This document shows, in pieces, positions 35,472-48,919 of a stretch of DNA of 64,000 nucleotides. The translations under genes were made by a program, and so were the position numbers. How positions within the stretch are numbered: position 1 is the first letter of the stretch; each line of letters starts with the position of its first letter. The notes under the pieces were generated by a model. It was not told the DNA's origin. It saw only the letters and a program-made list of their open reading frames with translations, and did not search any database. Source of the stretch: Adiantum capillus-veneris (taxonomy: Eukaryota > Streptophyta > Polypodiopsida > Polypodiales > Pteridaceae); assembly GCA_014529385.2 (NCBI GenBank), contig CM043968.1, positions 131,618,018 through 131,682,017 of the forward strand, read 5' to 3'.

Positions 35472-38400
35472 TTCGGGACCTATGAGACACATACACTAGC
35501 ACAGGAGACACCACTCATAGGGGCAGTCTGGAACTGCAATGGTTCTATATGGACACATCCGGAGCGCCTAGAGGAGATCATCAGTGAGCATGACTTTGTA
35601 TGTTTTACGGAGACACATGAGAGCCCAGAGAGAGGACTACCTGTAGTCACAGGATTCCAGTGGGAGTCGACTTACAGGACCATCACCAGACAGAGTACAG
35701 CTCGGGGGTCAGGAGGGGTGGCCATACTATTCAGACAGAGCTTACACAACCGGATACAGGTGATGAGTAGAGACGAGGAGGCATGCTATATGTGGGTACG
35801 GCTAGAGCTCACCCACGAGAGAGGGCTATACATTGCCATATGCTACTTTTCACCACATGGATCACGATATGCTATCCAGGACCCCTACTCTCGACTGTCG
35901 GAGGACATTTCTCACTACACATCACTCGGGGAAGTCCTCCTCATGGGGACTTCAACGGGAGGACACAGAGCCGACAATGTGAGATCTATGATATGGAGCA
36001 GCTGGAGATCATGAGGGCACTTGATGCAGAGGACATGGGGGTGAGTAGAGTGTCTGCAGATGGGGAACAGGACAACACTGGATATGGCAGACACCTTCTT
36101 GAGCTTGGCAACAGGCACCATCTCGTTATTTATAACGGGATGGTGAGGTGGCCAGATTCTGGGGGATTCACTTGCTTCCCACACAGTGGCGGAGAGAGCA
36201 CAGTGGACTATTTGTTGGGCTCTACCCAGACAGCAGAGCTTATACACTCCTTCAACGTTGCACGCACACCGATAGGGGCGGATCATACTTATCTCACATT
36301 CTCCCTTTTTGCTACACAGCTTGCTGACCCCCCCACCTCCCCCCCTCACACTTACACTACCATTTCTTTCACTCATGAGCTCATTCCTGTTAATATACAT
36401 CACCTGCATGAGCACCTTATACACTTAGACCCCACAGCACCTCTGGACACACTCACCACACACATTACATCCATCTTACACGAGTCAGCCACTCAAAGTT
36501 TCCCACATCGCATACACACACACCCTCCACGCACTGGCACTATGCCACAAAACAGGTGGTATGACGACGAATGTCGAGATCTACACAGACACCTACGTAT
36601 ACTGGAGATCAGAGGGGAGATTACACATCGCCAGGCTCAGCGCAAGATGCAGACACTTACCCGTCGTAAAAGACGGGAGTGGGAGGAGCACCAGTATTGG
36701 GACATCTATCATTTACTCATGAGCAAGGATAGTGCTGAGGCATGGCGTCGGATCAGACCTCCCAGGCCATCCACTCCTATTCAGGACCCAGCGACATGGC
36801 ACAGATATGCCGAGAGCTTATATGAGATCCCAGGACAGCCACCCATACCTACGCCATCGGCTACCCGACCCACATCATCTACTTTCTTCACCACCCACAT
36901 GGTGAAGAAAGCTATATCCCACCTACAGCATGGGAGGGCTAGAGATCAGGCAGGCCTACAGGCAGAGCATCTTATATATGGCTGTGATGCATTGGCACCA
37001 CTCATTGCACACCTCTTCAACCGTGCGCTTTCAGAGGGATTCCCAGAGTCGTGGACAGAGCACACCATCGTGCCTATCCACAAATCTGGGGATGCCATGG
37101 ATCCTAGCACATATCGCACTATCATGATTGGTCCTATACTGGCCAAACTATATGGCGCGGTTTTAGAGGAGGAGCTCAGTTCTCTAGCAGAGGGAGAGGG
37201 CATGAGGACACCAGGACAGGCAGGCTTCCGTCGAGCTTTCTCTACTATTGATCATATCTTCACCCTTCGTTGTCTGATCGACCAGACACAGGTGAGGAAG
37301 AGGAGATTATATTGCTGCTTCGTGGACTTCCGCAAAGCATTTGACACAGTACCTAGAGAGAGACTTTTCAGACGTCTGGCTGCGCTTGGGATTGGAGAGG
37401 AGATGGCATGGGGGATCCATGCATTGTATGAGCATGTATCTGGAAGAGTGAGAGGCCCGGGTGGATTATCTGACACCCTTGTGAGCACCATTGGTGTGAA
37501 ACAAGGTTGCCCCCTATCACCTACACTCTTTGGTCTATACATTGACGAGATTGTAGACTTCATCTTGCACAGGGGTGGAGAGGGTGTGGATATTGCAGGG
37601 ACTACTGTACACATACTCTTATATGCAGATGATATTGTCCTGATGTCAGAGACGGCAGAGGGACTACAACTACATTTGCAGGCCCTGGATGATTTCTGCT
37701 CATAGAGAGAACTCACGGTGAACCTTGGCAAGACCAAGGTTCTCATATTTCATACATCGGCTCAGATTCGCCGACAGAGTAGATTTACAGTAGTTGGAGG
37801 GGATATAGAGGTGACAGGCTCATATGTATATCTGGGGGTTACATTCACCGCAGCATCAGGGACCTTCTCCATGACACAGGCAGCCAGAGATAGACTTACC
37901 AGAGGATACGCATCACTAGCTCTGATGGAGAGACAGCGCCACCAGGCCCACTTCCAGGAGCCCCGGACGAAGGGGTGGCTCTTTGACACACTAGTCACAC
38001 CTGCACTCATGTATGCCTCGGCCATTTGGGGACCGGGACTGGCAGACTCAGTATGGACACAGATAGAGAGGCCACAGATTATTATGATCTCCAGGATGAT
38101 TCGCAGCGAGCCATCAGTTCCACACGACATTATTAGAGCTGAGCTAGCTGCACCACCGATGTTGGTAGAGGCACTCTTTCAGACTGTTTGCCTTCTTCAC
38201 AGATTCAAAGATATGGATCAAGATAGGATCTCTCATAGAGCCTTCATTGCATCTAGAGAGATGGCACAGGCAGGGGACACTAGCTCATGGTATGCCCAGA
38301 CAAGAGATTGGCTAGCTCAGCACGGTTTTGATATCGATAGACTACCACCACTCCAGTATGACACCCAAGCCCCGACCTATACCGTCTCACGCTCTGAGCG

Positions 38401-39181
38401 GAATAGGGTCATCAGACATGAGATATGGCATACATATATTCAGAGGACATGGCGCAGGCCCACAGACACCCTACCTCCTAAAATGCTATATTACTGTGAG
38501 CATTTTCTGAGGTTCTCAGAGCAGGGATTCATTGAGATTCCATTATGCATGCAGGAGTACATGCCGCACCGACTTCGGGTCAGCATTGGCCAGCTACGAG
38601 TGTCATCACATCAGCTAGAGATTGAGAGTGGCACAGCCAGAGGCATACCACGAGAGGAGCGTACATGCCGGATCTGCCAGGCGGAGGTGGAGAGTGAGGA
38701 GCATTTTGTCATGAGATGCCCAGCATATACAAAGCTGAGAGAGAGATATGGCATTGGAGACTCATTACAACAGCATATGATAGGCCGAGAGCAGAGGAGG
38801 TTTGGCCAGTTCCTCGTTGCGGCTCTAGAGGTTCGAGAGCAATTGTTACAACCACGCCAGAGTCAGGATAGCAGGACACAGACTACCATCACACAGTTTT
38901 TCCGACGAGCAGGGCCAGACCCCCCCACACTACCTACACAGAGTAGAGGGCTTACCCTTCTGCAAGCAGAGTCTCAGAGGGCACGTCGGAGACAGAGGCT
39001 CCCAGGATACAGGACACATGGGTGTCACCAGAGGGAGATCTCGAGGATACTAGCTCTACACCATCAGTATCTAGAGCAGAGTCATATACCAGCACAAGGG
39101 GATCCACCATTCCAGAGATACCTGAGCATGCCACCACCGATGTACCACATTCTCTACCCTACATATGTTGCTTGTTTTTAG
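35472..39181 (+). pseudogene. LINE-beta ORF2: endonuclease, reverse transcriptase, C-terminal zinc motif, nearly intact
   Basis: The endonuclease begins GAVWNCNGS, with VCFTETHESP, GSGGVAILFR and, after a one-base frameshift near 35945, HGDFNGRT and IGADHTYL. Reverse transcriptase spans about 36860-37705, with DQAGLQAEHL, PGQAGFRRAFSTIDHI, CFVDFRKAFDTV, GVKQGCPLSPTLF and LLYADDIVLM. One TAG at 37703-37705 follows ALDDFCS; the next 487 codons are open. The tail has ALMYASAIWGPG and a zinc motif CRICQAEVESEEHFVMRC (C-X2-C-X8-H-X4-C). Near the C-terminus is QTTITQFF (38879-38902). Otherwise open, so this copy is only lightly damaged. Confidence 0.88.
38879..38902 (+). other. PIP-box-like motif in LINE-beta ORF2
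   Basis: The codons read QTTITQFF, fitting the PCNA-interacting consensus Q-x-x-[ILM]-x-x-[FY]-[FY], followed by RR. It lies about 160 bp after the zinc motif. Confidence 0.5.
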
Positions 39182-39433
39182 ATACCCTCCCTATCATCTC
39201 ATGGTGATATCACCTTGCAGCCCCTAGTTGAGCCTGATGATGCGTGAGCACACCTTGACACGAGGACCCACACTATACATTGTACACCACATGCACCACC
39301 CTACCACACCCTTTTGCATAGTATAGGCTCATTTCAGCTTGTACCCTTTTTTTATTTTCCGATGCCTAGAGCATCAACACATGTATATGATATTGTCTCA
39401 TAGGTCGAGTTCAGCCTTTCGAAGACATTAATA

Positions 39434-39437
<4 letters not shown>
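39182..39437 (+). other. LINE-beta 3' UTR and tail
   Basis: The tail shows TTGTCTCATAGGTCGAGTTC and TTTCGAAGACATTAATAAAG, shared with detached tails at 21840-22140 and 41000-41085. The element ends in CT repeats instead of poly-A. Confidence 0.65.

Positions 39438-39520
<83 letters not shown>
39438..39520. repeat. (CT)n microsatellite at the LINE-beta 3' end
   Basis: About 82 bp of pure CT directly joined to AATAAAG of the LINE tail. Confidence 0.95.
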
Positions 39521-40949
<1,429 letters not shown>

Positions 40950-40999
40950 GGCAAAGGAAGGGAGGGGGGGGGGGGGGGAGAGGGAGGGAGAGACACGAC

Positions 41000-41085
41000 A
41001 CGTGAGAAAGATAAATGAACTGATATATTGACGTCTATAAAAAGCCAAAATGACCTACGAGACCAACAAGTTACAAATTGGTGAA
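41000..41085 (-). repeat. LINE-beta 3' tail, minus strand
   Basis: On the minus strand it reads GTTGGTCTCGTAGGTCATTT then TGGCTTTTTATAGACGTC, matching the tail at 22060-22110, and leads into pyrimidine-rich sequence and the CA strand of the TG tract. Confidence 0.65.
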
Positions 41086-41107
41086 TCTAATACAAAGTCT
41101 GTGTGCT

Positions 41108-44100
41108 GACAGGCAGAGGAGTGGGAGCACGATGCTTCGCATCCCAGAGCGGGTCTTGTTGGACTCAGCACTCAGAGAGAGGGTAGAGGCTCTCTGGACA
41201 GAGGGCATGGACAGCCAGGCTCCACCTGCAGACAGAGTGGCCTTAGGCCTAGCTCAGCTTAGCCACTTTTTTCTCCAGGAGTCTCTAGCTCGACGGGCTG
41301 CAACGAGAGAGGAGGAGTAGCGTCTCAGACGAGGCATTGCTTCACTACAGAGGATGCAGGAGCAGCATCCAGACAATCCATGGTTGGAGGAGCAGTTACA
41401 GCAGGCTCGACAGGAGCTTGCTTGCACAGAGGAGAGGCGCCATGAGTTTGCCTTTCACCGACAGGCATCTCAGTGGACTCAGGTGGGTGACAGAGTGACA
41501 GGTGCTTTTTTTCAAATAGTGGGACCTCGGCACTCGCATGCCAAGGTCAATCAGCTGAGGAGACCCGATGGGTCAGTTGTTTGTGAGCCCGAGGATACGT
41601 GTGCAGTTGCTACTGACTTTTACCGTGAGTTACTGTCGGTTGAGCCCCAGTCAGAGAGACATGATGCATGCACGGAGCAGGTTTGGGAACAGATGCCTTG
41701 TCTTGTGACTGAAGAGATGCGCCAGAGGCTAGAGATACCTCTTCAGCTTGAGGAGCTGCACACGGCTCTTAGGGCCCTCCCTCGTGGTAGCTGTCCAGGT
41801 GAGGATGGGCTGACTCCCAGTTTTTTCTTGGAGTATTGGGACCTGCTTGGCCCAGATCTTTGTAGTGCCTTTCAGTACATTCTGCACACAGGAGTGATGC
41901 CGGATAGCATGAGTGAGGGCCTGATTTACCTCATTCCAAAGGAGGGTGGCTCCTTGGATGAGATTCGACAGTGGCACCCCATCACCATCCTCAACTCAGC
42001 CTACAAAATTCTTGCCAAGGCTCTGAGTTTGAGGATTCAGCCACTTTTGGAGAGCCTTATACATGGGACTCAGACAGGTTTTGTCAAGGAACGCAGTATC
42101 CTTGACAACATCTTCACTTTCTGGGAGGCTTCTGCCCTGGCACGACTCCGTGGGGAAAACCTTGTGATTCTTCTTCTCGATTTTGAGAAGGCATATGACA
42201 GAGTTGACTGGGACTTTCTAGAGGGCACACTACGCAGGATGGGCTTCTCAGATGCTTGGATCAGAGGGGTGTCAGCTTTGTATAGACAGGCTCACAGTCA
42301 GGTGCTTTTGGCAGGAGGTAGAGGTGAGCGCTTCATGCTCACACGATCGGTCAGACAGGGTTGTCCTCTTGCCCCCTTTCTCTTTTTGTTCTATGCAGAG
42401 GCGATGAGCAGATTTTTGGTGTCACAGCAGGTTGGTCTGAGGGGCTTAGCACTCCCTATACGGGGAGATGAGCTTCTGGACGCTAAGTGCCGACGACTCA
42501 GCCTTGTACTTAGAGGGCCAGGAGGCCAATTTACACAGATGTGAGCAGGCTTTGGAGACCTTATGCTGTGCATCGGGCGCACTGATCAATTGGAGAAAGA
42601 CAGTGGCTTTCTCGGTTGGTAGTGCTCCTGTGCCAGATTGGATGCCAGGAGAGGGTTTCAGGTGGATTCCTACAGGGACTGCAGTTCGGTACTTGGGTTG
42701 TCAGGTTGGTTTGGACTTGTCCCCCGACCAGCAGATTGCTCCTCTTCTCCTGTCCATCAGGAGAAAGCTGTTACATTGGAGCTCAGCACGACTTTCGCTG
42801 GCTGGCAGAGTAGTAGTTGCCAACCAGGTGTTGTTGGCGACTATGTGGTACATCACTTCTTGTTGGATCTTCTCGAGTTCTTGTATCAGCCAGGTAGAGA
42901 GGCTGATCAGGAACTTCCTTTGGTCAGGTCACGACACTCAGATTGCCCGAGCCAAGGTGGCTTGGTCGGTCATCACACTTCCTTGTTCTCAGGGAGGGCT
43001 TGGGATCATTGATCCAACACAGCAGAGCAGAGCAGAGCCCTTCTTGGGAAGTTCGTCGTCAGAGGACTTCTTCCAGGCGAGGAGCCCTAGAAGGAGTTCT
43101 TGCTGTAGAGGCTTCGTGCCAGGGTGCCTCAGTCAGGAGGCCCTTGGCAACCTTCGACCACATGGATCTTTACACAGTTGTGTCGAGTTGGTTTGAGCAG
43201 GAGACTGGAGGACCGATTCGCTGTGAGTTTGCTTCCATCTTGGGAGCTCTTACGGCGTGGCCTAGAGCAGAGACAGCCGACGTGCACGGAGGAGCGCCTA
43301 CGGCAGCCCCTCGTCTGGAACCCCATGGTTAGCACTCAGAGAGGCCACTTGGTTGGGAGTCGGCCTCATGTTTCTTGGGGTCCCATGGCCAGCGCGCTCT
43401 CTAGGTGACTGGCTAGCGTTCACAGGTTTGTCAGAGGAGGTGCAGGCTGTCCAGCTACAGGGCATGAGACGGGTGCAGAGCATATGTCAAGACATCTCAG
43501 AGTCAGTTCCACCTGAGTGGCTCACGCCTCTCGAGCCAGTAGCAACCCGGTGGAGGGGAGCCTTCACACGACTGGAGGTTCTCATTTCAGTCAGGGCTTG
43601 CTCAGAGACTGTCCCAGCCCTGTTCTTCGAGCTTCAAGGTGGGGGACGATTACAGCGAGTTGCAGTAGAGGCCCCACAGGTAGCAGAGTGTTGTTTCCAG
43701 AGGATCCCAGTTGTGGGCATCTGTGGGAGGACTTGCGTCATCGACCCTGACCCAGCAGCTCTTGAGACAGGACACTGGAGGCTATGGGCTTGGGAGTGTT
43801 GTCCACTGGCACGAGTACAATGGGATGCTGGTGAGTGGCTATGGAGGGACCCCTTCTCTTCTACAGACCGCCGAGGAGTCCCCTTTTTTCAGTACATTGT
43901 TCGGCTTGGATGTCATATACTTGGAGCACAGAGAGAGGCCCGCCCCGCTGCAGCACGTCATTGGCAGGAGGAGGGCCTCACAGTAGAGTTCTTGGCAGCT
44001 TTTTGGCAGAGGCTATGGGACTCCGGACAACCGAGGCGCCTCGCTTTGTTCTAGTGGCTGGTTGCACACAGAGCCACAACAGTAGGGAGCTCGCTTGTGC

Positions 44101-44691
44101 ATAGTGGTCTCTCGGCCGCATGTGCAGCCTGTGACCAATTTGTGGAGAGTCAGCGTCACTGTCTTTGGGATTGTCCTTCGGCCCAGCAGGTGTGGCTACG
44201 AGTTCTTCGGCTGATGCCTTCCCTCTCCACGGCTCGACAATACACTTGGGGGGCAGCGGCTTGGTCCACCCTCACGGGCCCGGCACTTCAGTTTGAGCTA
44301 TCTTCCACGAGCAGGATGATAGTGATGCAGGGGGGGCGACCTACACTCCAGCCTGCTACAGATCTTACTCCTGAGGAGTGGTGCAGTGAGAGAGGAGTGT
44401 TGGGAGCTCATCAGCGGCCTAGCTCTCTGGTTCATCTGGCGGGCCCACTGTTTCCGCATCTTTGAGGCTCGCCCTGTGCCACCAGCAGAGACTGTTCGTG
44501 ACTTTTGGCTAGAGATGATCCATACTCTCAGAGGACAGCTTGAGGGACTATAGGGCAGCTCCGACCGCATGCGGGAGCGCCGTGAGGCTTTCCTTCGACT
44601 CTGGCGCCCTGGGGCTTTCTACACCATTGTCCAGGGGGTGCCCAGATGGCACTACTTTCCACCTGTGTGGCTCTTCCCTCCTCCCATCTCT
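41108..44691 (+). pseudogene. LINE-alpha ORF2, 5'-truncated and frameshifted
   Basis: Coding resumes just before reverse transcriptase (41131, RIPERVLLDSALRERVEALW). A stop at 41318 is followed by the long open frame 41354-42544 with GEDGLTPSFFLEYWD, IYLIPKEGG, QTGFVKERSILDNIFTFWEA, LLLDFEKAYDRVDW and SVRQGCPLAPF. A shift near 42475 moves to the frame with SADDSALYL (catalytic first residue changed), then SLAGRVVVANQVLLATMWY and GGLGIIDPTQQSRA. After more shifts, 43353-44054 and 44055-44465 give RLALF and WLVAHRATTVGSSLVHSGL with CAACDQFVESQRHCLWDCPS (zf-RVT). The last part ends near 44691. Confidence 0.9.
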
Positions 44692-44840
44692 TGATTTAGC
44701 CTCATTCTATATATGCTGTTTTTTCATTAGGAGAGTCTCCCCATCATGCTTGTTGTAGCCCTCTCCTGCAGAGGTGGATGTAGCCCTATGGGCAGTTTTC
44801 ATTAACTAATAGAAGGATCTTTTTCTCGGAAAAAAAAAAA
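41108..44840 (+). mobile_element. LINE-alpha copy 2, 5'-truncated, with 17-bp target duplication
   Basis: TACAAAGTCTGTGTGCT occurs at 41091-41107 and again at 44841-44857, right after a 10-A tail (44831-44840). The element lacks ORF1 and the endonuclease. This is a classic target-primed, 5'-truncated insertion and is the best-bounded LINE in the window. Confidence 0.95.
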
Positions 44841-44857
44841 TACAAAGTCTGTGTGCT

Positions 44858-46353
44858 AAAAGAAAGACTAACATCCTAAACAAAATGTTGTAGTGAAAGT
44901 GAAAATGGGGAAAGACTAGAGACTCTCTAGTCAATACAAAGGTACAAAATAATGAGGGATGCAAGAAACTTAAGCTACTAAGAAGCTGATAATCCTACTC
45001 CTGAGACTAAATTCAGCATCGATCGGTGTCGGATCTCCTTGATGCCCTCCATGGTCAAAAACCTGACTGGGTATCGTGCGTGGCACACCAAAATAATCCA
45101 AATCCTCCTCTGTAATCTCTGTCTATGCTGGGATGCCCTCCTCTGTAATCGTGGACGCCTGTAACTCCCTAGGTCCATCGCACGGTCAATCAGTGTGCCT
45201 CTACTGGAGGTGGGATCCAAACTCTACTCCAGAACCTGTCTGTCTAGCTATCTAGTGGTAATGGCTGGCCTGAAATAGTCCGTAACCTACCGCTGAGTTT
45301 GTCTCTCTCGTCGCCTCAACAAGCAATTGTTTCCTCAACTCAAGCAAAGAACAGACCAAAGCATCTTCGATCCTAGTATCCCATAACTCTCGAAAGTGGT
45401 CCAAAACCCTCCCTGAATAAGCAATGGAATCACCCGCGAATCTCATAGTATGCGCAGCAATATCATACGTAATGCAGCTCTATCTCTGGCTCCCTATGGC
45501 ATACACGACATACCCTAGCCTCAGCCGGAACTCCAGTCTCTTCACATTTTGATGACACAAAAGGGGAAAGCTGCCGTGGCATTGCATGTATTGGAGGATG
45601 CGGTTTTTCCTTATATATTACTTTTTCTTATAAATCATGCCTATTCTCCACACAATCATGATTTTGATTCACCTCTTCATTTGTACTCAAGTTACTCTTG
45701 AATGCCGAAGAGTATGGAACAATGGCAGTCTCCTTATTACTGTCATTCCACTCCTCAATAGCCACCATACAAACATTAAGCTCCACCTCAGATTCACAAT
45801 TAGGTGAATCCTCAAGTTGCAACTTTACTAATGGAGTAGCTCCATCTTGCTGGTCGTTATCCTTTCCAATTTCAACTCCCTGACTATAATACCCAATGCC
45901 TAACTCACAAGGTAGCAGAGCATCAAAATAATTAATTTGCTCACATACTCGTGAATTCTCATTAACAAGACGTGCTTCTAATAAAGCTTGTAAGGCCAAC
46001 TGTCGGGAAGATGCAAGTCGGGCATTTCTGTTTCGGGAAAGGTCCTACAAGCTATGTATGAAAGAGACTGATCTAGTAATCACCACCGGAGCGGCAGCTA
46101 GCCCTGCTCTAGGAATCTCATGAGGTACTGGGACCTTGGCTCTAATCATCCGGGAAATTATAGATACCAAGGGCCTTTCCATCCATTAGTGTTGCCAGCT
46201 CTGCTGTGACAACCGAGGGGCCCGAAATCTGCACCCCATACATCATAGCTGAGGTCATCAAAATATCAAAAAGCCAAAGTTTGGTTCGGGGTTCCTTGAA
46301 CTAAACCTGCGAACACATCCTCTCAAGTCGGCCAAGGCTGCACATATTCTCGT

Positions 46354-46355
<2 letters not shown>
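44858..46355 (-). pseudogene. LINE-beta-like ORF2 C-terminal relic
   Basis: Reading on the minus strand from 46355: VTRICAALADLRGCVRRFSS resembles LTRGYASLALMERQRH of the intact LINE-beta copy. MMYGVQISGPSVVTAELAT aligns with LMYASAIWGPGLADSVWTQ, and PEIELHY follows CRVC-type cysteines near 45530. 45999-45628 is an open 123-residue piece (SRQLALQALLEARLVNENSR), and 45446-45252 follows the zinc region. It is much more diverged than the copy at 34500 and heavily frameshifted. The 5' side is replaced by a GA tract. Confidence 0.6.
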
Positions 46356-46413
<58 letters not shown>

Positions 46414-46517
46414 ATTAGGGTATGTTTACATTCTTAGAGTATCTTGGTCATCAACAAACCAAACCAGTGTCTCTGATCATATGATCACTTGATAAAGGCT
46501 TGTCAAAGGCACCAACA

Positions 46518-46572
<55 letters not shown>

Positions 46573-46680
46573 ATTAGGGTATGTTTACATTCTTAGAGTA
46601 TCTTGGTCATCGACAAACCAAACCAGTGGCTCTGATCATATGATTGGTCACTTGATAAAGGCTTGTCAAAGGCGCCAACA

Positions 46681-46715
<35 letters not shown>
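46356..46715. repeat. Three (GA)n tracts separated by two near-identical spacers
   Basis: The spacer beginning ATCATTAGGGTATGTTTACA and ending GCACCAACAATA (or GCGCCAACAATA) occurs at about 46411-46522 and 46571-46682, each flanked by GA runs. This is a tandem duplication with GA runs at the junctions. The second spacer contains a small insertion (TTGGTC). Confidence 0.88.
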
Positions 46716-46717
<2 letters not shown>

Positions 46718-46936
46718 CAAAGGCCTGTTATTGGCCCTATCGCACGTGATGAAGGTTCCCTCAACGTTCTTCCAAATCGCAATATCCGCACAGCCATTGC
46801 AAGCTCTCCAATCATTCTGACTCTCATAGCATTTTTTCTCCAATGTTGCTACCCCGGGACTTTTTTGCATGTTTTTTTAATGCTACACTTCTATAGCGTT
46901 TTTTTTTTTTAAAAACACTACCTCTTTCATTTTTCT
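46716..46936. other. Unassigned
   Basis: A minus-strand frame, WRACNGCADIAIWKNVEGTF, has no recognised family and may be LINE-derived. T-rich sequence follows up to the LTR start. Confidence 0.4.
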
Positions 46937-47811
46937 TGTCATGTGCACATCTACCCCCATGTACATGTGGACAAGCTATCCCAGTTCTAGGGTTCAGGTT
47001 AGCCTAGGAAGTGTTCTGGCACCCTTGTGAGCCTATGCGCAGACCGTGCATGTCCAGGCACTTAGAGTAGTTTCATACCCTCTGATTGCACAACCCAGTA
47101 GCACCTAGCATTAGCATTTTCCGCTTCATGAACCCAACTGTGCATTGCAGATGGGCCAGGCATTATTTATCATTTTTTTATTTTTTATCATTTATGATGT
47201 TGTGGGGCTTGGGGAGCAACTGCTCGACCCAGCCTTTTGCAACTATATAAGGAGAAGAGGGGGCGCCATTCACAAGCAGAAGAGGGCAGCAGAAGAAGTT
47301 AACCCAATTGCAAAGCTTCTCCTCATTAGTACCGGCAGGGAAACCCCAGCGTTTTCAGCCTCAGTACCTGGTGTTTTTGCAACTCCAGATCAGCCCTTGC
47401 GTTTTCAGTCCTCAGCACTTTCCGCCAGCCAGTCAGATCAACGTTTCCAGTTTTCAGACTTCAGCCCTTGCAGATCAGCCCTTTACCTTTGCAGATCTTG
47501 CCCCTACCGTAGCAGATCCTCACAGTACCATTAGATCAGCCAGCATACTCAGATTCAGCCAGCGTTTTCAGAATTCAGCCCTAGCGTTTTTGCATTTCAG
47601 CCCGCCTTCGTCATCGACATTGTCGGCAAGTCCATAGCATTTAGACCATTGTACAAGATTTGTGCAATCTAAAGCAAATACTTCACTAGCAAAAGAGAGG
47701 GGGGCCCTTGGAGGGGAGTTTGGGACCCCATCTTGTGTCGTATTCTTCTCTCTCTCTCATTCTCATCACTTTCAGTCATAGTAGCATTCACTTTGTAATG
47801 GTGATTTCACT

Positions 47812-47866
<55 letters not shown>

Positions 47867-48276
47867 GTTTTCAGTCCTCAGCACTTTCCGCCAGCCAGTC
47901 AGATCAACGTTTCCAGTTTTCAGCCTTCAGCCCTTGCAGATCAGCCCTTTACCTTCGCAGAACTCGCCCCTACCGTAGCAGATCCTCACAGTACCATCAG
48001 ATCAGCCAGCATACTCAGATTCAGCCAGCGTTTTCAGAATTCAGCCCTAGCGTTTTTGCATTTCAGCCCGCCTTCGTCATCGACATTGTCGGCAAGTCCA
48101 TAGCATTTAGACCATTGTACAAGATTTGTGCAATCTAAAGCAAATACTTCACTAGCAAAAAGAGAGGGGGGCCCTTGGAGGGGAGTTTGGGACCCCATCT
48201 TGTGTCGTATTCTTCTCTCTCTCATTCTCATCACTTTCAGTCATAGTAGCATTCACTTTGCGTTGGTGATTTCACT

Positions 48277-48340
<64 letters not shown>

Positions 48341-48742
48341 TTCAGTCCTCAGCACTTTCCGCCAGCCAATCAGATCAACGTTTCCAGTTTTCAGCCTTCA
48401 GCCCTTGCAGATCAGCCCTTTACCTTCGCAGATCTCGCCCCTACCGTAGCAGATCCTCACAGTACCATCAGATCAGCCAGCATACTCAGATTCAGCCAGC
48501 GTTTTCAGAATTCAGCCCTAGCGTTTTTGCATTTCAGCCCGCCTTCGTCATCGACATTGTCGGCAAGTCCATAGCATTTAGACCATTGTACAAGATTTGT
48601 GCAATCTAAAGCAAATACTTCACTAGCAAAAGAGAGGGGGGCCCTTGGAGGGGAGTTTGGGACCCCATCTTGTGACGTATTCTTCTCTCTCTCTCATTCT
48701 CATCACTTTCAGTCATAGTAGCATTCACTTTGTGTTGGTGAT

Positions 48743-48791
<49 letters not shown>

Positions 48792-48899
48792 AAAGAAGAA
48801 CGGAAGGCTCTCCCTTTCGTAAGTAAAAAGAACCCCTTGAATAAAGTTACGAGCACTCATCCTGAACATTACCATCATTCATTTCCGTTGCACCTTACA
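46937..48899 (+). repeat. 5' LTR-A enlarged by a threefold internal tandem repeat
   Basis: It starts TGTCATGTGCACATC, ends GCACCTTACA, and is followed at once by the primer site. At 1963 bp it is about 0.75 kb longer than other LTR-A copies. The extra length is a segment present three times (about 47400-47863, 47864-48336 and 48337-48790), each beginning GTTTTCAGTCCTCAGCACTT and ending in a (CT)n tract. The copies are nearly identical. Confidence 0.9.
47244..47251 (+). promoter_or_regulatory. LTR-A TATA box (TATATAAG)
   Basis: Same octamer as in the other LTR-A copies. It lies upstream of the triplicated segment, so the repeats would be in the transcribed part of the LTR. Confidence 0.6.
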
Positions 48900-48919
48900 T
48901 TGGTATCAAAGCTCTTTGG
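48900..48919 (+). other. Primer binding site
   Basis: TTGGTATCAAAGCTCTTTGG directly follows the LTR end. It is the same site as at 30581 with a G-to-A change in the ATCAGAG core. Confidence 0.8.

Noticed and set aside
47145-48574. Repeated Phe/Ser/Gln-rich ORFs
   Set aside because: They are translations of the triplicated LTR segment and its CT tracts.
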